Numbered from the stretch's first letter, positions 8,617 through 15,876 are shown. The stretch: DNA of 22,516 bases from Verrucomicrobia bacterium UBA673 (GCA_002299785.1 DBNL01000166.1:7604-30119), one strand, 5' to 3'. The notes: generated from the sequence alone by a model not told the origin. Translations and numbers: made by a program.

Positions 8617-9267
8617 ATGAAAGTAGCAATCAAGGACACCAACGGCGTGGACAAGGGCGAGCAGGAAGCCACGTTCACACCCGTCGATGATGACAAGGGT
8701 AACCAGGCCGTACATGAGGCGGTCGTAGCCTACAATGCCGCACAGCGCTCCGGTAACGCTTGCACCAAGACGGTTGCTGAGGTCGCCGGCACCGGAGCAA
8801 AACCGTGGCGCCAAAAAGGCACTGGCCGCGCCCGCGTAGGTTACAAGCGCAATCCCATCTGGCGTGGCGGCGGCGTGGCGCACGGCCCAAAGCCCCGAGT
8901 TTATATCAAGAAACTCAACAAGAAGGTTCGCGACCTCGCTGTGCGCAAGGCGTTCACCGAGCGTGTTAAGGACGGTCAGGTCATAATACTAGACGGGTTG
9001 AAGTTCGACAAGCCGACCACTAAAGAACTGGCCAAGACTCTCAATGCGCTGGGCATCGATCCTAGGAAACCGGCTACTACCAAGTTCAAGAGCGCCGTGC
9101 TGGTCACCGGTGAGGTTGACAACAATATCGCCTTGTCCGCACGCAATATCGAGCGCGTTCGCTCCACCACAAGCGACACGCTGACCACCTACGAGATTCT
9201 CTGGCCCGACGTCTTGGTTTTTACCACTGCCGGCTATGAGAAATTTGAAGAACGCCTCAACAATTAA
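8617..9267 (+). CDS. rplD: 50S ribosomal protein L4
   Basis: L4 is a primary 23S rRNA-binding protein whose extended loop lines the exit tunnel. It is 216 aa (201 in E. coli). The tunnel loop is clear at about residues 58-95 (GTGAKPWRQKGTGRARVG, then WRGGGVAHGPKPR). The globular C-terminal part contains KKVRDLAVRKAFTERV. It follows rplC by 22 nt and precedes rplW by 6 nt. In gamma-proteobacteria L4 autoregulates the S10 operon; no S10-leader-like structure is apparent here, and rpsJ sits behind fusA instead. Confidence 0.97.
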   Translation: MKVAIKDTNGVDKGEQEATFTPVDDDKGNQAVHEAVVAYNAAQRSGNACTKTVAEVAGTGAKPWRQKGTGRARVGYKRNPIWRGGGVAHGPKPRVYIKKLNKKVRDLAVRKAFTERVKDGQVIILDGLKFDKPTTKELAKTLNALGIDPRKPATTKFKSAVLVTGEVDNNIALSARNIERVRSTTSDTLTTYEILWPDVLVFTTAGYEKFEERLNN

Positions 9268-9273
9268 CCTAGC

Positions 9274-9591
9274 ATGAGCCCCTTTGATGTAATCAAGACC
9301 GTGCGCCTGACCGAGAAAGTTATGGCCGTTCAGGAACGAAACGACGCAACTGCCGAGCGACTGGGCAAGAAGACCCGACAACAGATTCACCTCGTTGCCG
9401 ACCCTCGCGCCACCAAGGATGACATTCGTGATGCCGTACAAACTTTATGGTCGGTCAAGGTTGATCGTGTGAATACCATGAACGTAACTGGTCGCTTGCG
9501 CCGCAAGCGCACCCGTCACGAGGGTCGAACAGCGCGCTGGAAAAAAGCCATCGTCACCCTCAAGGTCGGTAACCAAATCACGCTGACTTAG
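9274..9591 (+). CDS. rplW: 50S ribosomal protein L23
   Basis: L23 lies at the tunnel exit and docks trigger factor and SRP. It is 105 aa, within the normal range. The N-terminal VIKTVRLTEKVM (compare IxxPxxTEK), the FxVxxxAxKxxIxxAVxxxxxVKV core in the form IHLVADPRATKDDIRDAVQTLWSVKVDRVNTMNV, and the basic loop RLRRKRTRHEGRTARWKKA identify it. It is the last gene of the operon: a strong terminator follows 24 nt after the stop and rplB does not follow. Confidence 0.96.
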   Translation: MSPFDVIKTVRLTEKVMAVQERNDATAERLGKKTRQQIHLVADPRATKDDIRDAVQTLWSVKVDRVNTMNVTGRLRRKRTRHEGRTARWKKAIVTLKVGNQITLT

Positions 9592-9615
9592 CCCAGTCAC
9601 GAAAAAGCTTTGCCA

Positions 9616-9645
9616 AACGGGAGCCTTGCCGGCTCCCGTTTTTTT
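9616..9645 (+). terminator. Intrinsic terminator of the rpsL-rplW operon
   Basis: A perfect 10-bp stem, AACGGGAGCC (9616-9625) with GGCTCCCGTT (9631-9640), has a 5-nt TTGCC loop and is followed by a run of seven T (9639-9645). It is a textbook rho-independent terminator. It marks the end of the ribosomal transcript right after rplW. Confidence 0.93.
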
Positions 9646-9699
9646 GTCACGCCTCGCCAGACCCTTGGTCTATTTCATCGAGCCTAACTGTGAATGGCA

Positions 9700-9728
9700 T
9701 TGACACCAGTCTGGCCGCTCCATAAAAA
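9700..9728 (+). promoter_or_regulatory. Candidate sigma-70 promoter of the aldose epimerase gene
   Basis: A consensus TTGACA (9700-9705), a 17-nt spacer and TAAAAA (9723-9728, 4 of 6 to consensus) sit between the preceding terminator and the ATG at 9779. This leaves a leader of about 45 nt. The leader ends in A/T-rich TATATAATATG with no Shine-Dalgarno. Confidence 0.5.
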
Positions 9729-9778
9729 TTGATTTGTTACACACCAGGCTGCGCTTGGCGGATTAACACATATATAAT

Positions 9779-10915
9779 ATGAAAAAAACAATGGCATGCG
9801 TGGCGGCAGGATTTCTCCTCGCCGGTGCGGCGACCGAACCTTCGGCAATCGCTGCGAAGAAAAGAAACAAGGGTTCTGTGAAAAAAGAAGCATTCGGAAA
9901 AACCAAGGATGGCAAAGCAGTCGAAGCCTACACGTTGGTCAACAAAAACGGCCTTAAAGCCAGAATTATTACCTACGGGGCGATGCTTACCGAGATGCAT
10001 GTGCCGGACAAAGACGGCTTATTGGGCGACGTCGTGCTGGGTCACGATAACCTTGAGAACTACCTCGACGGTCATCCTTACTTTGGCGTGACAACCGGTC
10101 GAGTAGCCAACCGCATCGCCAAAGGCAAGTTCATTCTCGACGGGAAGGAATACACCTTGGCCCTCAACAACGATCCCAATCATCTGCATGGCGGTACCGA
10201 GGGAATCGACAAAAAAGTTTGGTCCGCCCGCGTGAGCAGGAGCAAGGCCGGCCCGGCGGTTGCCTTCAGTTACACGAGTCCGGACGGCGAGGAAGGTTAC
10301 CCCGGTAGGCTGAAGATGAAGGTTACCTACACGCTTACTGACGATGACGAACTGCAAATCGAATATCTAGCCACAACCGACAAGGCGACCCCGGTAAACC
10401 TCACCAACCACGCCTATTGGAACCTCGCCGGCAAGGGTACGATCCTAGATCACGTACTCCAAATAAACGCTGATCATTACACGCCGGTGGATGCGACTGG
10501 TATTCCAACCGGGGAAATCCTGAAGGTCGACGACGTGATGAGCTTCATCAAGCCGACTGCCATCGGTGCGCGTATCGACAAAATCACAGGCGAACCAGGC
10601 GGTTACGATCACAACTATTGCCTCAATAAGAAAGAGTCCGGTAAGTTGAGTTTGGCGGCGAGAGTTGAGGAATCGACCTCGGGTCGCGTGCTTGAGATTT
10701 TCACCACCGAGCCCGGTATTCAGTTATACACTGGTAATTTCCTCGATGGCACCGAGGTGGGTAAAGGAGGGCAAAAGTACGAGTTCCGCAACGCACTTTG
10801 CTTGGAGGCGCAACACTTCCCGGATTCCATTAATCATCCGCAGTTTCCGAACACCGTGTTGCGTCAGAAGCAAAAATACACGCAAACCACCATTCACAAA
10901 TTTAGCGTGAGATAA
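9779..10915 (+). CDS. galM: Exported aldose 1-epimerase (mutarotase)
   Basis: GalM-family enzymes interconvert alpha and beta anomers of hexoses such as galactose and glucose. The length is 378 aa, against about 346 for E. coli GalM; the difference is an N-terminal signal peptide, KK followed by a hydrophobic core (ACVAAGFLLAGAA) and a likely cleavage near A25/A26. Family residues are all present: GRVANRI with R112, NHLHGG with H135 and H137, the NLTNHAYWNLAG block with catalytic acid H211, GYDHN with D277, and LEAQHFPD with catalytic base E343. It is flanked by a promoter and a terminator, so it is probably monocistronic. Export suggests action on periplasmic sugars released from polysaccharides, which is inference. 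No other sugar genes are adjacent. Confidence 0.95.
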   Translation: MKKTMACVAAGFLLAGAATEPSAIAAKKRNKGSVKKEAFGKTKDGKAVEAYTLVNKNGLKARIITYGAMLTEMHVPDKDGLLGDVVLGHDNLENYLDGHPYFGVTTGRVANRIAKGKFILDGKEYTLALNNDPNHLHGGTEGIDKKVWSARVSRSKAGPAVAFSYTSPDGEEGYPGRLKMKVTYTLTDDDELQIEYLATTDKATPVNLTNHAYWNLAGKGTILDHVLQINADHYTPVDATGIPTGEILKVDDVMSFIKPTAIGARIDKITGEPGGYDHNYCLNKKESGKLSLAARVEESTSGRVLEIFTTEPGIQLYTGNFLDGTEVGKGGQKYEFRNALCLEAQHFPDSINHPQFPNTVLRQKQKYTQTTIHKFSVR

Positions 10916-10937
10916 TTGCGCGCGAAAAATTTAAACT

Positions 10938-10963
10938 GAAACCCCGCTAGCCAGCGGGGTTTC
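10938..10963. terminator. Bidirectional intrinsic terminator between the epimerase gene and hisA
   Basis: An 11-bp perfect stem, GAAACCCCGCT (10938-10948) with AGCGGGGTTTC (10953-10963), closes a 4-nt AGCC loop. The T-rich side is TTTCTCATTT on the plus strand and TTTCAGTTTAAATTTTT on the minus strand. It can therefore serve both converging genes, which end at 10915 (+) and 10968 (-). Confidence 0.85.
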
Positions 10964-10967
10964 TCAT

Positions 10968-11738
10968 TTAACTGTCTGTCTGTTTCCGGTTGAAAGTGAC
11001 CGCGTCTTCGTAGCGGGCTCCATCGCCGCCAAAGATGTCGAGTGCCGATCCGATGGTGAGGTGCACTCGTCCTTGGCCAAGCTCCGTCACCCGCCGCAGA
11101 TCGTCCATCGACCGTGCGCCGCCGGCGTACGTTGCCGGAATAGGCAAGTGCCCCGCGATCAACCGAACCAGCGTTTCGTCGATGCCTTGGCCAAGCCCCT
11201 CGACGTCGACTCCATGAATGAGGAATTCGTCACAATGTTTGGCGAGTTGGCTGAGGGTGTCGGCATCGACTCGGAGTTGGGTGAAGGTTTGCCAGCGATC
11301 GGTCACGACGAAGTAATCGTTGCCGCGTCGCCGGCAACTCAAGTCTAGCACGAGCCGCTCTTGACCAACCGTTTGGCCAAGTTGCTTTAGCCGGGCCTCG
11401 TTAAGATTACCATCACGAAACAGCCACGAGGTGACGATGACATGCGACGCCCCGGCGTCGATCCACTCAGCGGCATTATTCGCCGTGACGCCACCGCCGA
11501 TTTGAAGGCCTCCCGGCCAGGCGGCGAGTACCTCGCGGGCAGCATCGTCATTGCCTTGGCCCAGCTTGATCACGTGGCCGCCGCGCAGGTTGTCGCGACA
11601 GTACAGTTCTGCATACCAAGAGGGCGGTTTTTCAGAGACAAAATTGGTGCGCAGGGCGTCCGGCTGAGCATCGTTGATGGAGCTCCCCACGATCTGTTTC
11701 ACCCTGCCCTCATGGAGGTCAATGCACGGCCTAAACAC
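10968..11738 (-). CDS. hisA: ProFAR isomerase HisA, eukaryotic (HIS6) type
   Basis: HisA isomerises ProFAR to PRFAR, the fourth step of histidine biosynthesis, on a TIM barrel. This copy matches the eukaryotic HIS6-type subfamily rather than the usual bacterial one: RPCIDLHEGRVKQIVG at the N-terminus, VLDLSCRRRG, the RWQTFT motif and FLIHGVDVEGLGQGIDE near the C-terminal half closely parallel yeast HIS6. Catalytic aspartates are D7 and D132. I chose the GTG at 11738, giving 256 aa and beginning MFRPCIDLHEG as in the family; a TTG at 11789 would add 17 residues with no homology, and neither start has a Shine-Dalgarno. Three TTGGCCAA palindromes lie inside, all encoding L-G-Q. No other his gene is nearby. 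It is divergent from aroK. Confidence 0.93.
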   Translation of the reverse strand: MFRPCIDLHEGRVKQIVGSSINDAQPDALRTNFVSEKPPSWYAELYCRDNLRGGHVIKLGQGNDDAAREVLAAWPGGLQIGGGVTANNAAEWIDAGASHVIVTSWLFRDGNLNEARLKQLGQTVGQERLVLDLSCRRRGNDYFVVTDRWQTFTQLRVDADTLSQLAKHCDEFLIHGVDVEGLGQGIDETLVRLIAGHLPIPATYAGGARSMDDLRRVTELGQGRVHLTIGSALDIFGGDGARYEDAVTFNRKQTDS

Positions 11739-11815
11739 GTGACAAGCGTAAGCCCGCTTGGCTAAGCGGTCGAGTATTAGTAGCAGCAATTTGATGAAAA
11801 GACGCGAGTCGAGGC

Positions 11816-12379
11816 ATGGTTTGCTTTATGTTCACCGGCATGGATGCCAATCGACAGATTCGCAACATCACCCTGACCGGCTTCATGGGCTGCGGCAAAA
11901 CTGCCGTGGGTAGGATAGTCGCCAAGGTTGCCGGCTATGAGTTTCTCGATACTGACCAGTTCATCGAGGAGCACGTAGGAAAGTCCATCCCGCGGATTTT
12001 TGAGGAGCATGGGGAGGAAACCTTCCGTCGGTACGAGCGCGAGGTGGTCGTGCGGCTGGCTGAGCGCGAGAACACCATCATCTCCACCGGCGGCGGCCTT
12101 TTGGTGGATGCCGAAAATATGGACACCATGAAGAAATACGCGATGGTGTTCTGTCTGTGGGCTTCGCCGCAATCGATCTGGCGTCGAGTCAAGGGGCAGT
12201 CGCACCGGCCGCTACTCAACACCGAAAACCCGAAACAGCGCATTATTGACCTGCTCGAGGAACGCAAACCGGCGTATAGCCGCTCCGACATGCTTATCAA
12301 CACCGAGTACCGTTCCGCAAGGGACGTCGCCAACCTGATCTTCAGCCAATTTCTCCAAGTGACGCGCAAGGAGATATGA
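11816..12379 (+). CDS. aroK: Shikimate kinase
   Basis: AroK phosphorylates shikimate at the 3-hydroxyl in the chorismate pathway (cytosolic NMP-kinase fold). It is 187 aa from the ATG at 11816. Walker A is GFMGCGKT (22-29). Shikimate and Mg2+ contacts include D45 and D47 of LDTD, the FRRYE arginine at 71 and the STGGG motif (90-94). The lid has RPLL (R131), and the adenine-binding ERKPAYS segment is at 149-155. The start is uncertain: GAGG at 11811-11814 is only 1 nt from the ATG at 11816, and ATG 11828 or 11840 would give a more typical short N-terminus (MDANRQIRNITLTGFMG). The stop overlaps the queG ATG by 4 bp, so the two are translationally coupled. Confidence 0.95.
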   Translation: MVCFMFTGMDANRQIRNITLTGFMGCGKTAVGRIVAKVAGYEFLDTDQFIEEHVGKSIPRIFEEHGEETFRRYEREVVVRLAERENTIISTGGGLLVDAENMDTMKKYAMVFCLWASPQSIWRRVKGQSHRPLLNTENPKQRIIDLLEERKPAYSRSDMLINTEYRSARDVANLIFSQFLQVTRKEI

Positions 12380-13407
12380 AGGAGGCCATCCGGCAGCACG
12401 CACTCGAGCTGGGCTTCGACGACTGCCGCTTCACCACTGCCTCCCCGCCGGAGAGCGCGGGACAATTCTTGAAATGGCTCCAGGGCCAACGTCACGGCAC
12501 GATGGGCTGGCTCGAGCGCAACGCTTCGAGGCGCATTGACCCGCGACTCGTCCTCGACGGCGCTCGGTCAGTCATCACGCTGGCGGCGAGTTACGACAGT
12601 GGCGATGACGAACAGGCCAAGCCAAGCCAAGGCGTCATCGCCCGGTATGCTCGATACGCGGATTATCACGACGCACTTGCCCAGGCGCTTGGGGAACTAA
12701 CCGAGCGCGTCCAGTCGCTCGTTGGCGATGATGCCCGCTCGCTTTGGTACGTGGATACCGGGCCGATCCTCGAGCGCGATCTTGGCCAACGCGCTGGGCT
12801 TGGATTCATCGGCAAACACACTAACCTCATCAGCCGACGGCTCGGCAACTGGTTTTTCATTTCCGAAATCCTCACCACCGCTGTGCTAGAGCCGGACGAG
12901 CCGGAGCGCAACCACTGCGGCAAATGCACGAGCTGCATCGACGCCTGCCCAACCGGAGCAATCACCGCGCCGTTCCAACTCGACGCGCGCCGCTGCATTT
13001 CCTACCTGACCATCGAGCTGAAGGGTTCAATCCCGGAAGAGTTTCGCCCTGCGATCGGCAACCGTATTTACGGTTGTGACGACTGCTTAGACGCCTGTCC
13101 GTGGAACCGCTTCGCTGGCGAGGGCCGGTTGATGGCGCCACACCGGCGTGACGACCTTGACCAAGCGGATCTGGTCGGGTTGCTAGCGCTGGACGACGAC
13201 GGTTTCCGGGCTAGATTTCGTAGCACACCGATGCAGCGAACCAAGCGCCGCGGCGTGTTGCGAAACGTCTGTGTGGCGCTGGGCAACGTCGGCGACGCCT
13301 TGGCGATTCCGCCGCTCGAGCGAGCTGCCGCCGACCCCGAACCTTTGATAGCCGAGCACGCCCAATGGGCCCTTGACCAAGTGCGGCAGCGTTGCGGAGT
13401 GGATTAA
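12376..13407 (+). CDS. queG: Epoxyqueuosine reductase
   Basis: QueG reduces epoxyqueuosine to queuosine in tRNA, the last step of Q synthesis, using cobalamin and two [4Fe-4S] clusters. It is 343 aa, within the family range. The proposed catalytic aspartate is D127 in YVDTGPILER. Eight cluster cysteines are present: C181, C184, C187 and C191 in CGKCTSCIDACPTGAI, C207 in RRCISYLTIE, and C234, C237 and C241 in YGCDDCLDACPWNRF. The C-terminus has a HEAT-like segment (RRGVLRNVCVALGNVGDALAIPPLERA) as in long QueG proteins. The ATG overlaps the aroK TGA (ATGA). A TTGGCCAA copy (12782) lies in the D-L-G-Q codons. Confidence 0.97.
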   Translation: MKEAIRQHALELGFDDCRFTTASPPESAGQFLKWLQGQRHGTMGWLERNASRRIDPRLVLDGARSVITLAASYDSGDDEQAKPSQGVIARYARYADYHDALAQALGELTERVQSLVGDDARSLWYVDTGPILERDLGQRAGLGFIGKHTNLISRRLGNWFFISEILTTAVLEPDEPERNHCGKCTSCIDACPTGAITAPFQLDARRCISYLTIELKGSIPEEFRPAIGNRIYGCDDCLDACPWNRFAGEGRLMAPHRRDDLDQADLVGLLALDDDGFRARFRSTPMQRTKRRGVLRNVCVALGNVGDALAIPPLERAAADPEPLIAEHAQWALDQVRQRCGVD

Positions 13408-13673
13408 CGGCACTTTGCTACTTTTTTCGGGTTGCAATTGGAGTATCGAGGTGTAATTTATAGCCCTGCGACATTAATATTACGCCTTTTAACCGGCGTG
13501 TTTTGCTTGTACTGTTTGGTCTGGTCTGGGCCGGTTACTAACGCCGGACAATGAGTGTGGCGCCGATGGATTCGAAGGAGATTCATCGGATGTGAGACAG
13601 TTATATGTAGCTGACTTTTAACAAGACTGGGTGTTTTTTGCCTGAGAAAAAGTAACCAAGACAGGATATTAGA
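13408..13673. other. Intergenic region queG to pseudopilin gene
   Basis: This 266-nt gap has no open frame of note. It contains a weak dyad, CCGGCGT (13493-13499) with ACGCCGG (13541-13547), and an alternative pairing AACCGG (13491-13496) with CCGGTT (13531-13536). There is no T-tract, so it is not a clear terminator. TTGCAA (13432) with TAATTT (13454) is a weak promoter-like pair at 16-nt spacing. No tRNA or known riboswitch is recognised. Confidence 0.4.
13663..13666 (+). promoter_or_regulatory. Shine-Dalgarno site of the pseudopilin-like gene
   Basis: AGGA lies 7 nt before the ATG at 13674. It supports that start, which also places the prepilin cleavage site eight residues in. Confidence 0.55.
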
Positions 13674-14516
13674 ATGAAGATAAACAGAACGAGAGGTTTT
13701 ACGTTGATCGAGTTGCTGGTGGTGATTGCTATCATCGCGATCCTGGCGAGTTTGCTGCTGCCGGCGTTGGCCAAGGCCAAAAGCCAGGCGCACCAGAGCA
13801 TTTGCCTGAATAACTTTAAGCAGCTTGGCATCGTGATGCAACTATACGCGGACGACCATGAGGACAAAGTTGTGCATAATGGCAACGGAAACTTACGCTT
13901 GACCTGGGTGGGTGGTGTTTTTTCCGGCCGGCCGGAGGATGCCGGGAAACCTGAGATGCTGATCGATAAGAGGCTTTCGCTGTTCGGCCAGTACATTAAG
14001 TCCACGGGCATTTACCGCTGTCCGTCCGACAAAAGCACCGTCATCGTGAGAGACCCTATTTCAAAGAGGATGACCCCAAAGCCACGCCTGCGCAGCTATG
14101 CACTCAACAGCTTTGTCGGCTGGGACACGAATATCCGAGGCGCAGGCGAACCGGCCTATCGGAACCAGCCTGACAGGCGTTACCAGAGTTACCTCAAGAT
14201 GTCCGATTCTGCAAAGGGACCTTCAGAATTATTCACCTTTATCGAGGTGCATCCGGTGAGCCTCTGCCGACCTTTTTTTGGTCATAACATGAATAACTCT
14301 TTTTACCATGTGCCGGCTGGCTATCATAACGATAGTGCGGCGTTGGGATATATGGACGGCGGTGCAAGGGTTCATAAGTGGATCGATCCCAGAACCAAAC
14401 AATTGCTGGCAAGGACCGATGAAGGTCACTGGGGTGATCACAACCAAGGAAATATACGCAATAAGGATATCCTCTGGCTACAGGAACGGGCGACTTTTAT
14501 CAAAGGCCGGCGCTAG
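13674..14516 (+). CDS. Type II secretion/pseudopilin-like protein with H-x9-DG motif
   Basis: A secreted or membrane-anchored protein of 280 aa. The N-terminus is a class III prepilin leader: basic MKINRTRG, cleavage expected after G8, F9 as new N-terminus, E13 at the +5 position, then the hydrophobic helix LLVVIAIIAILASLLLPALA. The body contains the CLNNFKQLGIVMQLYADDHEDK segment and the phrase YRCPSDK that are typical of the large paralogous families in Verrucomicrobiota, Lentisphaerae and Planctomycetes. Near the C-terminus H218 is followed by nine residues and D228-G229, the H-x9-DG motif. No pilus or secretion machinery genes are adjacent, so it is probably one of many dispersed paralogues. 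The specific function is unknown. The stop overlaps the end of the convergent glycosyltransferase gene by 4 nt. TTGGCCAA is at 13767. Confidence 0.88.
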   Translation: MKINRTRGFTLIELLVVIAIIAILASLLLPALAKAKSQAHQSICLNNFKQLGIVMQLYADDHEDKVVHNGNGNLRLTWVGGVFSGRPEDAGKPEMLIDKRLSLFGQYIKSTGIYRCPSDKSTVIVRDPISKRMTPKPRLRSYALNSFVGWDTNIRGAGEPAYRNQPDRRYQSYLKMSDSAKGPSELFTFIEVHPVSLCRPFFGHNMNNSFYHVPAGYHNDSAALGYMDGGARVHKWIDPRTKQLLARTDEGHWGDHNQGNIRNKDILWLQERATFIKGRR

Positions 14517-15790
14517 TTTTTATTCTTCAGTCGACGAAATTTTCGCAGTAAATCCACTGCGTTGCCTGAACTAGGGAGCGGCATTTTCATCCACTCAAGC
14601 AGCTTGGTTGCAGAATATTCTGCCTCCGTCGGGCTGTAGATTTCATCCCGCGCAAAGTTCAGGAATTTCATCAACCGAAAGGCGTTGAACCAGCGGAAAA
14701 ACCGCTTACGAAACGCGCCCAAATCGCCCGAGTTGGCTCGGATTTCAGGCATGATCGAACCGATAAACGGCTTCCCCAAAAACCGGGCCATCGCTTCGGG
14801 CGGAGCATCGCTTGGCCGGCCGGTTTCCCACAGCGCCTCCACTTGGCCAATCAGCCACAGCGCCTCGCGATAAGCTTGCAGCGGATAGGTCGCTAACCTG
14901 CCTTTGGCCACGTAGTCGCCGATTGCTTTGCCGGTGCCGAATGGCACGCGATCGGATAGACGTGGCGAGGGATAAACAGTGACGCCGGTCAGCTCCGTCA
15001 CTTGGCCAAGCCAACTGATTTTTTGCAGGAAATAAAAATCCTCACCGGCTTGCCGACGGTTCATCCCACCTTGTTTCACGTAGGCCCAGGCACGCACAGC
15101 CATTGCGGAGCCGATGGTGTGAAAGGCATACGGGAAACCGATGAACTTCTGCGCCAGCACGTGATAGCGAAGGTGCAGTTCGTAGGCGGCGATTCCGTCG
15201 AATACCGTCTGGCTGGGCGGTGTGTAGCCGAAGCCAAGCGCGGCCCATTCGCCGGCGTCAAGCGGATGCTCGAAGTGGATACTGGTCCCGGGCGCATCCG
15301 GCCGCATGGTGAAGTGCGACTCGATGCCGGTAAAGTAATTGGCCGAACAACGGCAGTCGGCATCGTAGCAGACGAGCAAACCGTCCTCCGCCTGGCCAAT
15401 GTCGGCAAACCGCCGCAGTGCCTCGTCCATCCCGATCTTGCGCGCCTGGCCAACGCCGGCGTGCCTCGGGGGCAGATCGAGTAATTGCAACAAGTGGATA
15501 GGCAGCCAAGCGTTGCCGCACTCGCTCAGCCAGTCGATGGCTTGGTCGAGGGTGTCCTGATTTTGACGGGCCACCGCGGGCGAATCTTTTTCGGAGCCGT
15601 TGATGACAACGATCACCTCCGACTGGCTAAGCGGTGGCTCGCAGGTGGCCAAGCGCTCCAATGCACCAACAAGATCCGGCTCGTCATGGCAGGGTATGAC
15701 GACGATCATCCGCAGGCCGGGGTGCGGCTTGGCCTTGATCAACCGTGGGCCAGCCGATTTTCGCAGGTACTGTTCGTGAGATGTGGCCAT
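14513..15790 (-). CDS. Glycosyltransferase family 2 protein
   Basis: A GT-A fold glycosyltransferase that would move a sugar from an NDP-sugar to an unidentified acceptor. With the ATG at 15790 it is 425 aa. It opens its fold with MIVVIPCHDEPDLVGALERL (N-terminal nucleotide-binding strand) and has a DAD metal-binding motif (D143 and D145 in CYDADCRCS). A catalytic-base-type GEDFYFLQK motif has E250 and D251. The middle segment FPYAFHTIGSAMAVRAWAY fits an acceptor-side loop. A TTG at 15832 would add 14 residues (MKERPSDARLVRRQ), which look unconserved, so ATG is preferred; no Shine-Dalgarno supports either. There are no transmembrane segments. Neighbours give no pathway clue. TTGGCCAA copies at 14843 and 15002 both encode (I/L)-G-Q. 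Confidence 0.88.
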   Translation of the reverse strand: MATSHEQYLRKSAGPRLIKAKPHPGLRMIVVIPCHDEPDLVGALERLATCEPPLSQSEVIVVINGSEKDSPAVARQNQDTLDQAIDWLSECGNAWLPIHLLQLLDLPPRHAGVGQARKIGMDEALRRFADIGQAEDGLLVCYDADCRCSANYFTGIESHFTMRPDAPGTSIHFEHPLDAGEWAALGFGYTPPSQTVFDGIAAYELHLRYHVLAQKFIGFPYAFHTIGSAMAVRAWAYVKQGGMNRRQAGEDFYFLQKISWLGQVTELTGVTVYPSPRLSDRVPFGTGKAIGDYVAKGRLATYPLQAYREALWLIGQVEALWETGRPSDAPPEAMARFLGKPFIGSIMPEIRANSGDLGAFRKRFFRWFNAFRLMKFLNFARDEIYSPTEAEYSATKLLEWMKMPLPSSGNAVDLLRKFRRLKNKN

Positions 15791-15791
15791 T

Positions 15792-15817
15792 TGGCGTCTG
15801 ACCAATCTGGCGTCTGA
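15792..15817. repeat. Direct repeat TGGCGTCTGA x2 upstream of the glycosyltransferase gene
   Basis: TGGCGTCTGA occurs at 15792-15801 and again at 15808-15817, a 16-nt period. It sits immediately upstream of the glycosyltransferase ATG (15790, minus strand). It could be a regulator site or a small tandem duplication. If translation starts at the TTG at 15832 it is merely coding. Confidence 0.5.
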
Positions 15818-15855
15818 TGGCCGCTCTTTCAATGGAATACGAGGGTGGCGGGTGG

Positions 15856-15876
15856 GGCTGGCTTCCCGAGCCGGCC
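15856..15876. repeat. GC-rich hairpin between divergent genes
   Basis: GGCTGGCT (15856-15863) pairs with AGCCGGCC (15869-15876) with one G-T pair around a TCCCG loop. No T-run follows, so it is not a terminator for either neighbour. It lies in the 175-nt gap between the divergent glycosyltransferase and ceramidase-like genes. I see no convincing -35/-10 pair in that gap. Confidence 0.5.

Noticed and set aside
11739..11789. N-terminal extension of HisA from TTG 11789
   Set aside because: The 17 added residues have no counterpart in HIS6-type proteins and there is no Shine-Dalgarno. GTG 11738 gives the family N-terminus.
13408..13673. tRNA, riboswitch or small RNA before the pseudopilin gene
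   Set aside because: The only dyads are short and mutually exclusive, and no cloverleaf or known aptamer core could be recognised.
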